Below are positions 19,686 to 28,796 of a stretch of 64,000 nt of DNA, one piece after another (position 1 is the first letter of the stretch; the number at the start of each line of letters is the position of its first letter). The stretch comes from Corynebacterium freneyi (GTDB taxonomy: Bacteria; Actinomycetota; Actinomycetes; Mycobacteriales; Mycobacteriaceae): positions 1-64,000 of the forward strand of contig NZ_CP047357.1 in assembly GCF_030408835.1 (NCBI RefSeq), read 5' to 3'. A model generated the notes under the pieces. That model did no database searches. It was not told where the DNA came from and worked only from the letters and a program-made list of their open reading frames with translations. The position numbers and the translations under genes were made by a program.

Positions 19686-20351
19686 ATGCGCATCCTCGTC
19701 GTCGACAACTATGACAGCTTCGTCTTCAATCTGGTCCAGTACCTCGGCCAGCTCGGCGAGACGACGACCGTGTGGCGCAACGACGACGACCGCCTCGCCG
19801 ACCCGGCCGCCGTGGCCCGCGAGTTCGACGCCGTGCTGCTGTCGCCTGGGCCCGGCACCCCCGCCGATGCCGGCCGCACCCCCGACATGGTCCGCGCCTG
19901 CGCCGACGCCCGCACCCCGCTGCTCGGCGTGTGCTTGGGCCACCAGGCCATCGGCGAAGTGTTCGGCGCCGACGTCGTCCGCGCCGACGAGCTGCTCCAC
20001 GGCAAAACCTCGCCCGTCTCCCACGACGGCACCGGCGTGCTGCGCGGCCTGTCCAACCCGTTCATCGCCACGCGTTATCACTCGCTGACCGTCGACGAGT
20101 CGACGCTTCCCGACGAGCTCGTCGCCACCGCCCACACCCCCTCCGGCATGCTCATGGCCATGCGGCACCGCGACCTGCCCATCCACGGCGTGCAGTTTCA
20201 CCCCGAGTCGGTGCTCACCCAGTTCGGCCACCGCATGCTGGCCAACTGGCTGTCGGAAGCCGGCGGCACCTACTCCGAGACGCTGCTCACCGCACTCGAG
20301 AACGAGCAGGCCGGGTACCAGCGGGCCTTCGACGACGTCGTCTCCGGCTGA
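19686..20351 (+). CDS. pabA: Glutamine amidotransferase, aminodeoxychorismate/anthranilate synthase component II
   Basis: It supplies ammonia from glutamine for p-aminobenzoate or anthranilate synthesis. The 221-residue class I amidotransferase begins MRILVVDNYDSFVFNLVQYL. The catalytic Cys is in GVCLGHQAIG, and the His and Glu are in VQFHPESVLT. This gene next to pknB in actinobacteria is usually annotated pabA or trpG. No component I is nearby, so the acceptor subunit is uncertain. TATGAT ends 8 nt before the ATG, suggesting a leaderless transcript. It is convergent with pknB, 13 bp apart, without a clear terminator. Confidence 0.9.
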   Translation: MRILVVDNYDSFVFNLVQYLGQLGETTTVWRNDDDRLADPAAVAREFDAVLLSPGPGTPADAGRTPDMVRACADARTPLLGVCLGHQAIGEVFGADVVRADELLHGKTSPVSHDGTGVLRGLSNPFIATRYHSLTVDESTLPDELVATAHTPSGMLMAMRHRDLPIHGVQFHPESVLTQFGHRMLANWLSEAGGTYSETLLTALENEQAGYQRAFDDVVSG

Positions 20352-20364
20352 TCGTCCGGCCCGG

Positions 20365-22407
20365 TCACCTGCCGGGGCGGGCGCCGAACGGCACGGGAAG
20401 GTCGATGCCGCGATCGTCCTCGGGCGGATTGCTCACGCCCAGGATGAACACCTCGAGGTCGACGTCGCCGTCCTTGTTCACCACGGCGTCGCGACCGGGC
20501 CGCTGGGTCTGAACGCGGTCCACGCGCGTCGGATCCAGCGTGGTCACCTCGCGCCGGTGGATCGTGCCGGTGAAGCCCGCGTCGCGCAGGGCGCGCTCGG
20601 CCTCCTCGAACGTGCGGCCCTCGACGTTGGGCATGTGCATCTGGTTGCCGCGGGAGACGACGATCTCCACGGTCGAGCCCGCGGGCAGGCGCTCGCCGGC
20701 CTGCGGAACCTCCAGAACGCGGCCCTCCGGCTCCGGCGAGTCGACCTCGGTGACGCGCAGGACGAAGTCGGCGGACTCCAGCGTCGCGCGGGCGGCCTCG
20801 AGGTTCTGGCCGGTCACGTCGGGCACGGTGCGGGTGGCGGGGCCGGACGACACCGTCAGGTTCACGCGGGTGCCCTTCGACACCTGCGCGCCCGCCGACG
20901 GCGACTGGTCGATGATGTGGCCGCGTTCGATGTCGGGCGACGCCTCTTCACGCAGCACCGGGTCGACCTGCAGGCCGGCTTCCTCGAGCAGGCGGCGGGC
21001 CTCCTCGGCGGGCTTGTCGCGAACGTCGGGGACGTCCGTGATCTCGCGGCCGGACGACACCTTCAGCACCACCGTCGAACCCTTCGGCACGCCCGAACCG
21101 AATGCCGGGTCGGTGCCGATGACGAAATTGCGGGCGATGTCGGGGTGCGGTTCGTCGCGGCGGTCGACCACGAAACCGGCGTCCTCGAGCATCGCCTGCG
21201 CCTGGTCGGCGGGCATGCCCTCGACCTGCGGGATGGCGACGGATTCGGACTGGCCGGAGTCGGTGAACAGGTTGTAGGACACCACGCCCACGCCGCCGAG
21301 CAGCAGCGCGGCGATGGCCAGCCACGCGACGACGGCGAGCTTTCCGCCCTTCTTCTTTTCCTCCCCGCGTTCGCGGGGGGCGGGCTCGTCCGCTTGACGA
21401 CGGGCCGGCGCCGAATCGGAACGGCGTGCGGCGCCGCCTGCGGCCGCAGCGCCTCCGGCCGCGGCACCCGCCGCAGCGGCGGAAGCCCGGCGGGGTCGCT
21501 GCTCCGGAGCATCATCGTCGGCTCCGCGGACGTGGTGCACCGCGGCCAACGGAACCTCGCCGCGGCTGATGCGGCGCAGCTCCTCGGCGAAATCGGCCGC
21601 GGTGTCGTACCGCTCGGCCGGGTCCTTGGCCATCGCGGTGAGCAAAACGGCGTCCAGGGCGGTGCCCTCTTCGTCGGAAAGCCCCTCCACCAGGGTCGAC
21701 GGCAACGGGGGATCGTCCTGCACGTGCTGGTAGGCCACCGACAGCGGGGTTTCGCCGGTGAACGGCGGCTGCCCGGTCAGCGCCTCGAACAGCACGCAAC
21801 CGACGCTGTAAATGTCCGAGCGGGCGTCGGCCGGCTTGCCGCGCGCCTGCTCCGGCGACAGGTACTGCGCCGTGCCGATCACCGCCGCGGTCTGCGTCAT
21901 CGACGTCGAATCACCCAGCGCGCGGGCGATGCCGAAGTCCATGACCTTCACCGCGCCGGTGTTGGTCAGCATGATGTTCGCCGGCTTGACGTCGCGGTGG
22001 ATGATGCCCTGCTTGTGAGAGAAATCCAGCGCATCGCAGACGTACGCCAGAATCGACGCCGCACGCGCCGGGTCCATCGGGCCCTCGCGGCGCACGATGT
22101 CGCGCAGAGTCTCGCCCTGCACCAACTCCATGACGATGTACGGCACCGTGCCCATCGGACCCTCGGTCTCGCCGGTGTCGAACACCGAAACGATGACCGG
22201 GTGGTTGAGGAACGCGGCGTTCTTCGCCTCCCGGCGGAACCGTTCGAGGAAGCTTTCGTCGCGGGCGAGATCGGCTCGCATCATCTTCACCGCGACTTCG
22301 CGGCCGAGCAGCGTGTCGTTGGCCGCGTAGACGTCGGACATGCCGCCGACGCCGATGAGACCGCCGAGGCGGTAACGGCCGGAGAGGAGTTCGTCGCCGG
22401 TGGTCAT
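20365..22407 (-). CDS. pknB: Serine/threonine protein kinase PknB with PASTA repeats
   Basis: PknB is an essential receptor kinase that senses peptidoglycan fragments and regulates cell-wall synthesis. The 680-residue protein starts at MTTGDELLSGRYRLGG, with an AAGGGAG site. The kinase domain (about 10-275) has the glycine loop, VAVKMM lysine, HRDVKPANIM catalytic loop and DFG. A low-complexity juxtamembrane segment of about 60 residues follows, then one TM helix (about 328-348) and four extracellular PASTA domains to the C-terminus. It is the last gene of the minus-strand operon from fhaA. One copy of the dispersed motif (21392-21402) lies in the juxtamembrane linker. Confidence 0.97.
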   Translation of the reverse strand: MTTGDELLSGRYRLGGLIGVGGMSDVYAANDTLLGREVAVKMMRADLARDESFLERFRREAKNAAFLNHPVIVSVFDTGETEGPMGTVPYIVMELVQGETLRDIVRREGPMDPARAASILAYVCDALDFSHKQGIIHRDVKPANIMLTNTGAVKVMDFGIARALGDSTSMTQTAAVIGTAQYLSPEQARGKPADARSDIYSVGCVLFEALTGQPPFTGETPLSVAYQHVQDDPPLPSTLVEGLSDEEGTALDAVLLTAMAKDPAERYDTAADFAEELRRISRGEVPLAAVHHVRGADDDAPEQRPRRASAAAAGAAAGGAAAAGGAARRSDSAPARRQADEPAPRERGEEKKKGGKLAVVAWLAIAALLLGGVGVVSYNLFTDSGQSESVAIPQVEGMPADQAQAMLEDAGFVVDRRDEPHPDIARNFVIGTDPAFGSGVPKGSTVVLKVSSGREITDVPDVRDKPAEEARRLLEEAGLQVDPVLREEASPDIERGHIIDQSPSAGAQVSKGTRVNLTVSSGPATRTVPDVTGQNLEAARATLESADFVLRVTEVDSPEPEGRVLEVPQAGERLPAGSTVEIVVSRGNQMHMPNVEGRTFEEAERALRDAGFTGTIHRREVTTLDPTRVDRVQTQRPGRDAVVNKDGDVDLEVFILGVSNPPEDDRGIDLPVPFGARPGR

Positions 22408-22476
22408 CGGTGACTCCCTTCGATCGGTTGCTGCAGTGCCATCGCACATGAGTTGAAAATCATCGTGATCCGCCCA

Positions 22477-24036
22477 TCATCCCGTCAAACCCGGGCGAAG
22501 CGGAATCCCCGGCAGACGGGGAGCGCCGTTGAGGTCGGAATCGCCGTCGCCGACGCCTGCACCGCCGCCACCGGTGCCTGAGTCGTTGCCCGCGCCGCCG
22601 TTCGAATCGCCGCCGCCGAGACCCGGGAGGTCGCCGAGATCGGGAAGCTCCGGAACGTCGGGAATCTCCGGCGAAATCGTCTCGTTCGTCGTGGGCGGCT
22701 GCGACGTGCGCGTCTCGGTCGGTTCGTCCTCGGTGGTGCCCGTCGGGGTCGTCCACTCCTCCGTCGCAGTCTCCGTGGTCGTCTCCGTGCTCGTTTCGGT
22801 CTCGCCCGTGCCGCGCTCGGACAGTTGGCCCATCAGAATCCACACCGCACCGGCCAGCACCGCGAGCAGCAGAATCAGCGTCAGCCACAGGCCGGCGTTG
22901 CTCTTCTTGCGCTGCGGCGGACGCTGCGGGCGCTGCGCCGGTCGAGGGGAACGCGGGGCCGGACCGGTGGCGGGGCGGGTGGCGGTGTGCCCCGATGCGC
23001 CCGTCGCCCCGACCGCACGGGTCTCCGGCGGTCGGCGCAGACCCGGCTCGGTGAGGGCACCGAGCTCACTCGTCGCCGGATGCGCCGCATCGGACTGGCG
23101 GTGCACCCGCGGCTGCACCCCGGCCGGCTGCGGCGGACGGTGACCCTGCCGCACCCGAGCCACCGCCTGCGCCAACTCGCGGCCGTCGGCGTAGCGCCGC
23201 TCCGGATCCTTGCGCAGCATGATGCCGATGAGCTCGCGGACGTGGGGATGCACCGACGACGGCAGCGGCGGCGGTGGCTCGTTGATGTGCGCGACGGCCA
23301 CGGCGACGGTGGTGTCGCCCAGGAACGGACGACGACCCGCGACCATCTCGTACGCCACGCACCCCAGCGAATAAACGTCGGTCGCCGGAGTGACCCGCTT
23401 GCCCTGGGCCTGCTCCGGCGACACGTACTGGGCGGTGCCCACCACCATGCCGGTGCGCGTCAGGGGCACGGCCTCCGCCGCTTTCGCGATGCCGAAGTCG
23501 GTGATCTTCACGGTGCCCTCCGGGGTCACCAGAAGATTGCCCGGCTTGATGTCCCGGTGAATGAGGCTGCCGGCGTGAATCGCCGACAGGCCATGCGCCG
23601 TCTGTTCGATGACGTCCAGCGCAAGATGCTCGGGCAGCGTGCGGCGACGACGCAGAACGTCGGCAAGCGACTCGCCCCGGATGTACTCCATGACGATGTA
23701 GCAGGGGCCGTCGGCCCCGCGGCCCGGTTCCTCGTGGGAATAGATGGCCACGACGTTCGGGCTGTCGACGCTGCGCGCCGCCGACGCCTCATTGCGGAAC
23801 CGCTGGCGGAACTCGTCGTCGTCGCCCAACTCGCGGTTGAGGATCTTGATGGCCACCTGCCGCCCGCCGGCCGACACGTCGTCGGCGAGCCAGACCGTGG
23901 ACATGCCGCCGCGGCCCAACACCGTGCGGACCCGATACCGGGAAGAACCGAGCATCTCCTGCACGGCGGCCGCCTCGGAATCGAGGGGACCGCCGGCCGA
24001 AGAATGTCCGCCGTTGGGAGTGGTGCCGGAACTCAT
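22477..24036 (-). CDS. pknA: Serine/threonine protein kinase PknA
   Basis: PknA works with PknB in control of growth and division. The 519-residue protein starts at MSSGTTPNGG, 2 nt after the pbpA TGA, so the longer open frame is not used. The kinase domain runs from about residue 33 to 290 with a glycine loop GRGGMSTVW, HRDIKPGNLL, and DFG. A Pro/Arg-rich linker follows, then a TM helix near 400 (LWLTLILLLAVLAGAVWILM). The extracellular tail is Thr/Glu/Ser/Pro- and Gly-rich, without PASTA domains, as usual for PknA. Confidence 0.96.
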   Translation of the reverse strand: MSSGTTPNGGHSSAGGPLDSEAAAVQEMLGSSRYRVRTVLGRGGMSTVWLADDVSAGGRQVAIKILNRELGDDDEFRQRFRNEASAARSVDSPNVVAIYSHEEPGRGADGPCYIVMEYIRGESLADVLRRRRTLPEHLALDVIEQTAHGLSAIHAGSLIHRDIKPGNLLVTPEGTVKITDFGIAKAAEAVPLTRTGMVVGTAQYVSPEQAQGKRVTPATDVYSLGCVAYEMVAGRRPFLGDTTVAVAVAHINEPPPPLPSSVHPHVRELIGIMLRKDPERRYADGRELAQAVARVRQGHRPPQPAGVQPRVHRQSDAAHPATSELGALTEPGLRRPPETRAVGATGASGHTATRPATGPAPRSPRPAQRPQRPPQRKKSNAGLWLTLILLLAVLAGAVWILMGQLSERGTGETETSTETTTETATEEWTTPTGTTEDEPTETRTSQPPTTNETISPEIPDVPELPDLGDLPGLGGGDSNGGAGNDSGTGGGGAGVGDGDSDLNGAPRLPGIPLRPGLTG

Positions 24037-24038
24037 GC

Positions 24039-25472
24039 TCAACGCACCGCCCTCTCCACGGCCGCGATGATCTCCCGGCCGACCGGAGCCGCGACGGAAC
24101 CGCCCGTCGCCCCCTGGCCCTGGCCGCCGCCGGACTCGACGACCACGGCGACCGCCACGTCCGAATCCGGGGCGAAGGCGATGTACCACACGTGCGGCGC
24201 CAACACGCCGCGCTCCGAGCCATGCTCCGCGGTGCCCGTCTTCGAGGCGATGGCCGACCCGTTGCCGCCGGAGTTGTTCTCCGACCCGCGCATCAGATCC
24301 GTCAGAATCGCCGCGGTGTCGGGGTGGATGGCCTCGTTGACCTCCTTGGGCTCGATGGTCTTCAGCGGCGACAGGTCCTGGCCCTGGATCGACTTCACCA
24401 GGTGCGGCTCCATGCGCTTGCCGCCGTTGGCGATGGTCGCCGCGATGATCGCGTTCTGCAGCGGCGTGAAGGACACGTCGCGCTGGCCGATGGCCGTCTG
24501 GCCCAGGGCCGCATCATCCGGGATCTCGCCGATGGTCGACGACTCCTGGGGGACGCCCAACCCGTCGAACTCCTCGCCGACGCCCATGCGGTCGGCGACG
24601 TCGCGCAGCGAATCCGCGCCGTTGTCGATCGCCAGCTCCGCGAACGCCGTGTTGCAGGAGCGGGCGAACGCCGTCCGCAGGGTGGTGGTGCCGCCGCACG
24701 ACTGGCCGCCGTAATTCTCCAGCGTCGTGTTCGTGCCCGGCAGCGTGATCTCCGAGGCGCCGGTGACCGTCGTCTCCGGGCTCGCGCCGTTTTCCACGGC
24801 CGCGATGGTGGTCAGCACCTTGAACGTCGAACCCGGCGGCAGCGGACGCTGCGTCGCGTGGTTGAGCAGCGGGGCGTCCTCGTCGGCGTTGAGGCGGGCC
24901 CATGCGTCGGCGTCGTTGGCCGCGATGTCGTTCGGGTCGTACGACGGAGTCGACGCCATGGCCAGGATCTCGCCCGTCGACGGGCGGATGGCCACCGCCG
25001 ACCCGACGTAGCCGTTGTCGGCCAACGCGCGGTACGCGGTTTCCTGCGCCTCCGGCAGCAGCGTCAGCTCCAGGTTCGCGCCTCCGCTCGCGCGGCCGGT
25101 GATGGTGTCGATGGCACGCGACGCGAACAGCGACGGGTCGGAACCGTTGAGGATGTCGTTTTGCGAACGCTCCAGGCCGGTCGACCCGTAGATGTCGGAC
25201 AGGTAACCCTCGACCGGGGCGTACGCCTCCGGGTTGGCCTCGTAGCGGCGGGAGTAGAAGCCGTCGTCGCCCAGTTCCGAGCGGGCGAGGATCTCGCCGC
25301 CCGCGCTGATTTGACCGCGATGGCGGGACTTCTCCTCCAGGAACTGACGGGAGTTGCGGGGGTTTTCGGCGTACTGCTCCGTGCGGAACGCCTGCACCCA
25401 CGTGAGGTTGGCCAGCAGCAGCACGATGAGCACCATCGTGAAGAGCATGACCTGGCGGATCGACTTGTTCAT
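24039..25472 (-). CDS. pbpA: Class B penicillin-binding protein PbpA
   Basis: This transpeptidase cross-links peptidoglycan during elongation or division and pairs with the adjacent SEDS glycosyltransferase. The protein is 477 residues with an N-terminal TM anchor (LFTMVLIVLLLANLTW). The transpeptidase motifs are SxxK in PPGSTFKVLTT, SxN in RSCNTAF and KTG in IASKTGTAEHG. The start at 25472 overlaps the rodA stop by ATGA. The open frame continues upstream inside rodA but has no homology there. It is a target of beta-lactams. Confidence 0.97.
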   Translation of the reverse strand: MNKSIRQVMLFTMVLIVLLLANLTWVQAFRTEQYAENPRNSRQFLEEKSRHRGQISAGGEILARSELGDDGFYSRRYEANPEAYAPVEGYLSDIYGSTGLERSQNDILNGSDPSLFASRAIDTITGRASGGANLELTLLPEAQETAYRALADNGYVGSAVAIRPSTGEILAMASTPSYDPNDIAANDADAWARLNADEDAPLLNHATQRPLPPGSTFKVLTTIAAVENGASPETTVTGASEITLPGTNTTLENYGGQSCGGTTTLRTAFARSCNTAFAELAIDNGADSLRDVADRMGVGEEFDGLGVPQESSTIGEIPDDAALGQTAIGQRDVSFTPLQNAIIAATIANGGKRMEPHLVKSIQGQDLSPLKTIEPKEVNEAIHPDTAAILTDLMRGSENNSGGNGSAIASKTGTAEHGSERGVLAPHVWYIAFAPDSDVAVAVVVESGGGQGQGATGGSVAAPVGREIIAAVERAVR

Positions 25473-26824
25473 CGCGCCCCCACCTCCGCGGCCGGCTCCG
25501 GCGTCGGGGCGAAGGCGCCCCACGGGCGGCGGGCCGAGTCCGAGATGCGCAGCACGATGGCCAGCAGGATGTAGTTGGCCAGCAGCGACGAACCACCCGC
25601 CGACATGAACGGGGTGGTCAAGCCGGTCAGCGGCATCATCTTGGAAATGCCGGCGACGACGACGAACACCTGGATGGCGAGGGTCAGCGACAGACCGGAG
25701 GCCAGCAACTTGCCGAAGGAATCGCGCACCTGCATCGCCGCGTTCATGCCGCGGGCGACGAGGATGGCGAACAGCAGGATGATGGCGGACAGGCCGACGA
25801 AGCCGAGCTCTTCGCCGAAGGCGGCGAGGATGAAGTCGGAGTGGGCGACCGGCACCTTCTCGGGGTAGCCGTTGCCCAGGCCGGTGCCGGTGACGCCGCC
25901 CCAGCTCATGCCGAACAGCGCCTCCGACAGCTGGTAGCCGCCGGTGTCGTAGTGGGCGATGGGGTCGATGAAGTGATTCACGCGATCCTGGATCTTCGTC
26001 GACACCTGGTACACGCCGAAGCCGCCGATGGCGACGAGGATCAGGCCGATGACCAACCAGGATCCGCGCGCGGTGGCGATGTACAGCATGCCCAGCACCG
26101 TGCCGAACAGCAGCAGCGCGGGACCGAAGTCGTTCTGCAGCGCCATGATCACCAGGGCGATGCCCCAGACGACGAGGATCGGGCCGAGGTCGCGCAGGCG
26201 AGGGAAATCGAGCCCGAGGACGCGCTTGCCGGCGACGTTGAACAGCGAGCGCTTGTTCACCAGCAGCTGCGCGAAGAAGATCAGCAGCAGCACCTTGGCG
26301 AACTCGCCGGGCTGCACGGAAAATGGGCCGATGGAGATCCAGATGCGGGCGTCGGAGTTGATCGACGACGGCCACACCAGCGGCAGGGCCAGGAGGATCA
26401 GGCCGCAGAGCCCGAGGATGTAGGAGTACCGCGACAGCGACCGGTGGTCGCGCAGCAGCACCATGACGGCGACGAACATGCCGACGCCGAGCACCGTCCA
26501 CATGACCTGGTTGCGCACCAGGCCGGTGCCGTTGGCCATGTCGAGACGGTGGATCATCACCAGGCCCAGGCCGTTGAGCGCCGCGACGACGGGCAGCATC
26601 ACCTGGTCGGACCAGGGCGCGAAAATGCGCAGCACCACGTGCGCGACGCCGAAGACGAGGACGAAGCCGCCGACGATCCAGAGCATTTCAACGGTGGCGG
26701 TGTTGCCTTGGCCGAGCTCGGTGGATACCAGCGCCAGCAGGGTCACCGCACCGGCGAGAAGAAGCATCATCAGCTCACGGCTGTGCCCCGGGCGGGCGGG
26801 GGATTCGGTTCGGGAATCGGTCAT
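25469..26824 (-). CDS. rodA: SEDS-family peptidoglycan glycosyltransferase RodA/FtsW
   Basis: It polymerises lipid II into glycan strands together with the class B PBP encoded next. The 451-residue protein has about ten to twelve transmembrane helices and family segments such as RIWISIGPFSVQPGEFAKV and NDFGPALLLFGTVLGML. Start and stop overlap the flanking genes by 4 bp (26821-26824; 25469-25472), so the operon is tightly coupled. RodA is the conventional name at this locus; FtsW proper is in the dcw cluster. Confidence 0.96.
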   Translation of the reverse strand: MTDSRTESPARPGHSRELMMLLLAGAVTLLALVSTELGQGNTATVEMLWIVGGFVLVFGVAHVVLRIFAPWSDQVMLPVVAALNGLGLVMIHRLDMANGTGLVRNQVMWTVLGVGMFVAVMVLLRDHRSLSRYSYILGLCGLILLALPLVWPSSINSDARIWISIGPFSVQPGEFAKVLLLIFFAQLLVNKRSLFNVAGKRVLGLDFPRLRDLGPILVVWGIALVIMALQNDFGPALLLFGTVLGMLYIATARGSWLVIGLILVAIGGFGVYQVSTKIQDRVNHFIDPIAHYDTGGYQLSEALFGMSWGGVTGTGLGNGYPEKVPVAHSDFILAAFGEELGFVGLSAIILLFAILVARGMNAAMQVRDSFGKLLASGLSLTLAIQVFVVVAGISKMMPLTGLTTPFMSAGGSSLLANYILLAIVLRISDSARRPWGAFAPTPEPAAEVGAR

Positions 26825-28245
26825 CGCTGCACCTCCCGGCAGTTGACGCCCGGTTCGGAGCCGGTGCCCGGATCTTCCCCGTCGGCGCCGTCGGCGTTGT
26901 CGCCCTCCGGCGCCTCGGCGCCGGGCGCGCCGGGCGTGGTGGTCCCGTCCGCCGGGTCGGCCTCGTCGCCGGGGGCGACGGTCAGGCAGACCGGCAGCGC
27001 CTGTTCGGCGAGGCGGCCGACCTGGCCGCGGATCTCGTCATAGGAGTCGGCCGGCAAACCGTCGAGCTGCGACCGTGCGGACGGGGAGAGGTCCTCGGGC
27101 GTCATCAGGTGGCAGTCGAGGTCGCCGCGGTCCGACTCGGGGTCGGGCAGCGTCACGGCGTTGTCGTCGGACAGGCAGATGTACTGGTGGTGGGAATGCA
27201 GGGAGAAGCCGAGCACGCTGCCCGGGACCCCGTGCATCACCTGGATCACCCCGTCTTCGACTGCGAGGTGGTACATCGAATTGTTCTTACGCCACCCCCA
27301 CAGGCCCACGGCGGCGGACGCCACCAGGGCTAGAACGACGAACGTCGCCACCAGCCAGCGGCCGCGCTGCTTCGGCGGGTCATCGACCGGGTCGGTGGTC
27401 ACGGCGCGTTCCTGTTCGGCGGGCGGGCGCATCGCGGCGGCCCGTCCCGCCGAGGTGTTGGGCCGCGGCGCCTCGGAGTCGATCGCACCCAGGGCCCCGG
27501 CCAGCGCCGGCTCGCTCGGGGTGTCGGCGGAGGCCGCGACGACGTCGGCGATGACGATGGTGATGTTGTCCGGGCCACCCGACCGCAGGGCCAGCTCGAT
27601 GAGCCGGTTGGCGGCCTCCTTCGGCGTGCCCTCGGCCAGCGCCTCCGCGATGGTTTCGCGGGAGACGGGGTCCGACAGGCCATCGGAGCACAGCAGGTAC
27701 CGGTCGCCGCGGCGCACCTCGCGGTACTTCAGGGTCGGCTCCACCGGACGGCCGGTCAACGCCTTGAGGATCAGCGACCGCTGCGGGTGCATCGACGCTT
27801 CCTCGGCGGTCAGCGACCCCTCGTCGACGAGCGACTGGACGTAGGTGTCGTCGCGTGTGATCTGGGTCAGTTCACCGTCGCGCAGGAGGTACCCGCGGGA
27901 ATCGCCCACGTGGCACAGTCCCACGCGTTCGCCGTCGAAAAGCAAGGCGGTCAGCGTGGTGCCCATGCCCTCGGTCGCCGGGTTGGCGTCGATCTCCTCC
28001 GCGATGGAGGAGTTGCCCTCTGCGCACGCCAGCGCGAGGGCATCGAGCAGGTCGGCGTCGGGCTGGTCGGCGTCGAGCTTGGACACCTGGGCGATCATCA
28101 GCTGCGAGGCGACCTCGCCGGCGGCGTGTCCGCCCATGCCGTCGGCCAACGCCAGCAGGCGGGGGCCCGCGTAGGCCGAGTCCTCGTTGTTCTGCCGGAC
28201 CAGACCGCGGTCGGAAATGGCGACGTAATCGAGCGAATAATTCAC
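26821..28245 (-). CDS. pstP: PP2C-type Ser/Thr phosphatase PstP
   Basis: PstP removes phosphates from PknA/PknB and their substrates. The protein is 474 residues from a GTG at 28245 that overlaps the fhaB stop as GTGA. The N-terminal PP2C domain (about 1-240) has metal-binding aspartates in ADGMGGHAAGE, GDSRGYL and SDGLSDPV. A linker leads to a TM helix near 305 (VATFVVLALVASAAVGLWGW). The extracellular part, of about 150 residues, ends in an acidic Gly/Asp/Ala-rich tail. Frame extension upstream of 28245 is not supported. Confidence 0.96.
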   Translation of the reverse strand: MNYSLDYVAISDRGLVRQNNEDSAYAGPRLLALADGMGGHAAGEVASQLMIAQVSKLDADQPDADLLDALALACAEGNSSIAEEIDANPATEGMGTTLTALLFDGERVGLCHVGDSRGYLLRDGELTQITRDDTYVQSLVDEGSLTAEEASMHPQRSLILKALTGRPVEPTLKYREVRRGDRYLLCSDGLSDPVSRETIAEALAEGTPKEAANRLIELALRSGGPDNITIVIADVVAASADTPSEPALAGALGAIDSEAPRPNTSAGRAAAMRPPAEQERAVTTDPVDDPPKQRGRWLVATFVVLALVASAAVGLWGWRKNNSMYHLAVEDGVIQVMHGVPGSVLGFSLHSHHQYICLSDDNAVTLPDPESDRGDLDCHLMTPEDLSPSARSQLDGLPADSYDEIRGQVGRLAEQALPVCLTVAPGDEADPADGTTTPGAPGAEAPEGDNADGADGEDPGTGSEPGVNCREVQR

Positions 28246-28706
28246 GGCTGCAACCTCAAAGTCGTTCGGCCGATGCGGATCTCCATCCCGGGCTGGAGCT
28301 TTTCGGGCTGTTCCACGCGCTGGCCGTTGAGGAACGTGCCGTTGCGGGAATCCAGGTCCTCGAGGTACCAATCTCCGTCGCGGGGGATGAGGCGCGCGTG
28401 GTGCGACGAGGCGTAATCGTCGTTGAGGACGAACGCGGAGTCATCGGCGCGGCCGATGGTGATTTCCCGCTGGTTGGCCAGGTTCATGCGCGAACCGGCC
28501 AGCGGTCCGGCGGTCACCAGCAGCTGGTGGGGCGTCTGGGAGCGGTGGAACGGCCGGCTGCGCATCGGCGGCGCGGCGGCGCGCACCGGTCGCAGGCCCG
28601 ACGCGGCGTTGGCGTCGGCGCGCAGGGCGCGCAGGGTCATCCAGATGAAGAACCACAGCACGACCAGCACGGCGATGCGGGACAGCAGGAAGACGATCGC
28701 CTCCAC
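28242..28706 (-). CDS. fhaB: FHA-domain protein FhaB (FipA-type)
   Basis: This 154-residue membrane-anchored FHA protein starts with a GTG behind a perfect AAGGAGGT site. One N-terminal TM helix (VFLLSRIAVLVVLWFFIWM) is followed by a linker and an FHA domain (about 75-154) with the phosphothreonine-binding signature GRADDSAFVLNDDYASSHHA and SRNGTFLNG. FHA domains bind phosphothreonine, here presumably on PknA/PknB or their substrates. It sits between fhaA and pstP, as in mycobacteria. Confidence 0.95.
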   Translation of the reverse strand: MEAIVFLLSRIAVLVVLWFFIWMTLRALRADANAASGLRPVRAAAPPMRSRPFHRSQTPHQLLVTAGPLAGSRMNLANQREITIGRADDSAFVLNDDYASSHHARLIPRDGDWYLEDLDSRNGTFLNGQRVEQPEKLQPGMEIRIGRTTLRLQP

Positions 28707-28796
28707 GTACTTACCTCCTTGTCGCGGCGCCTGTTCGGCGCCGGTTTCCCGGCCGGTGGGTGGATGCCCTCCCGGTGTCCGGGCCGGTGGGCCCGG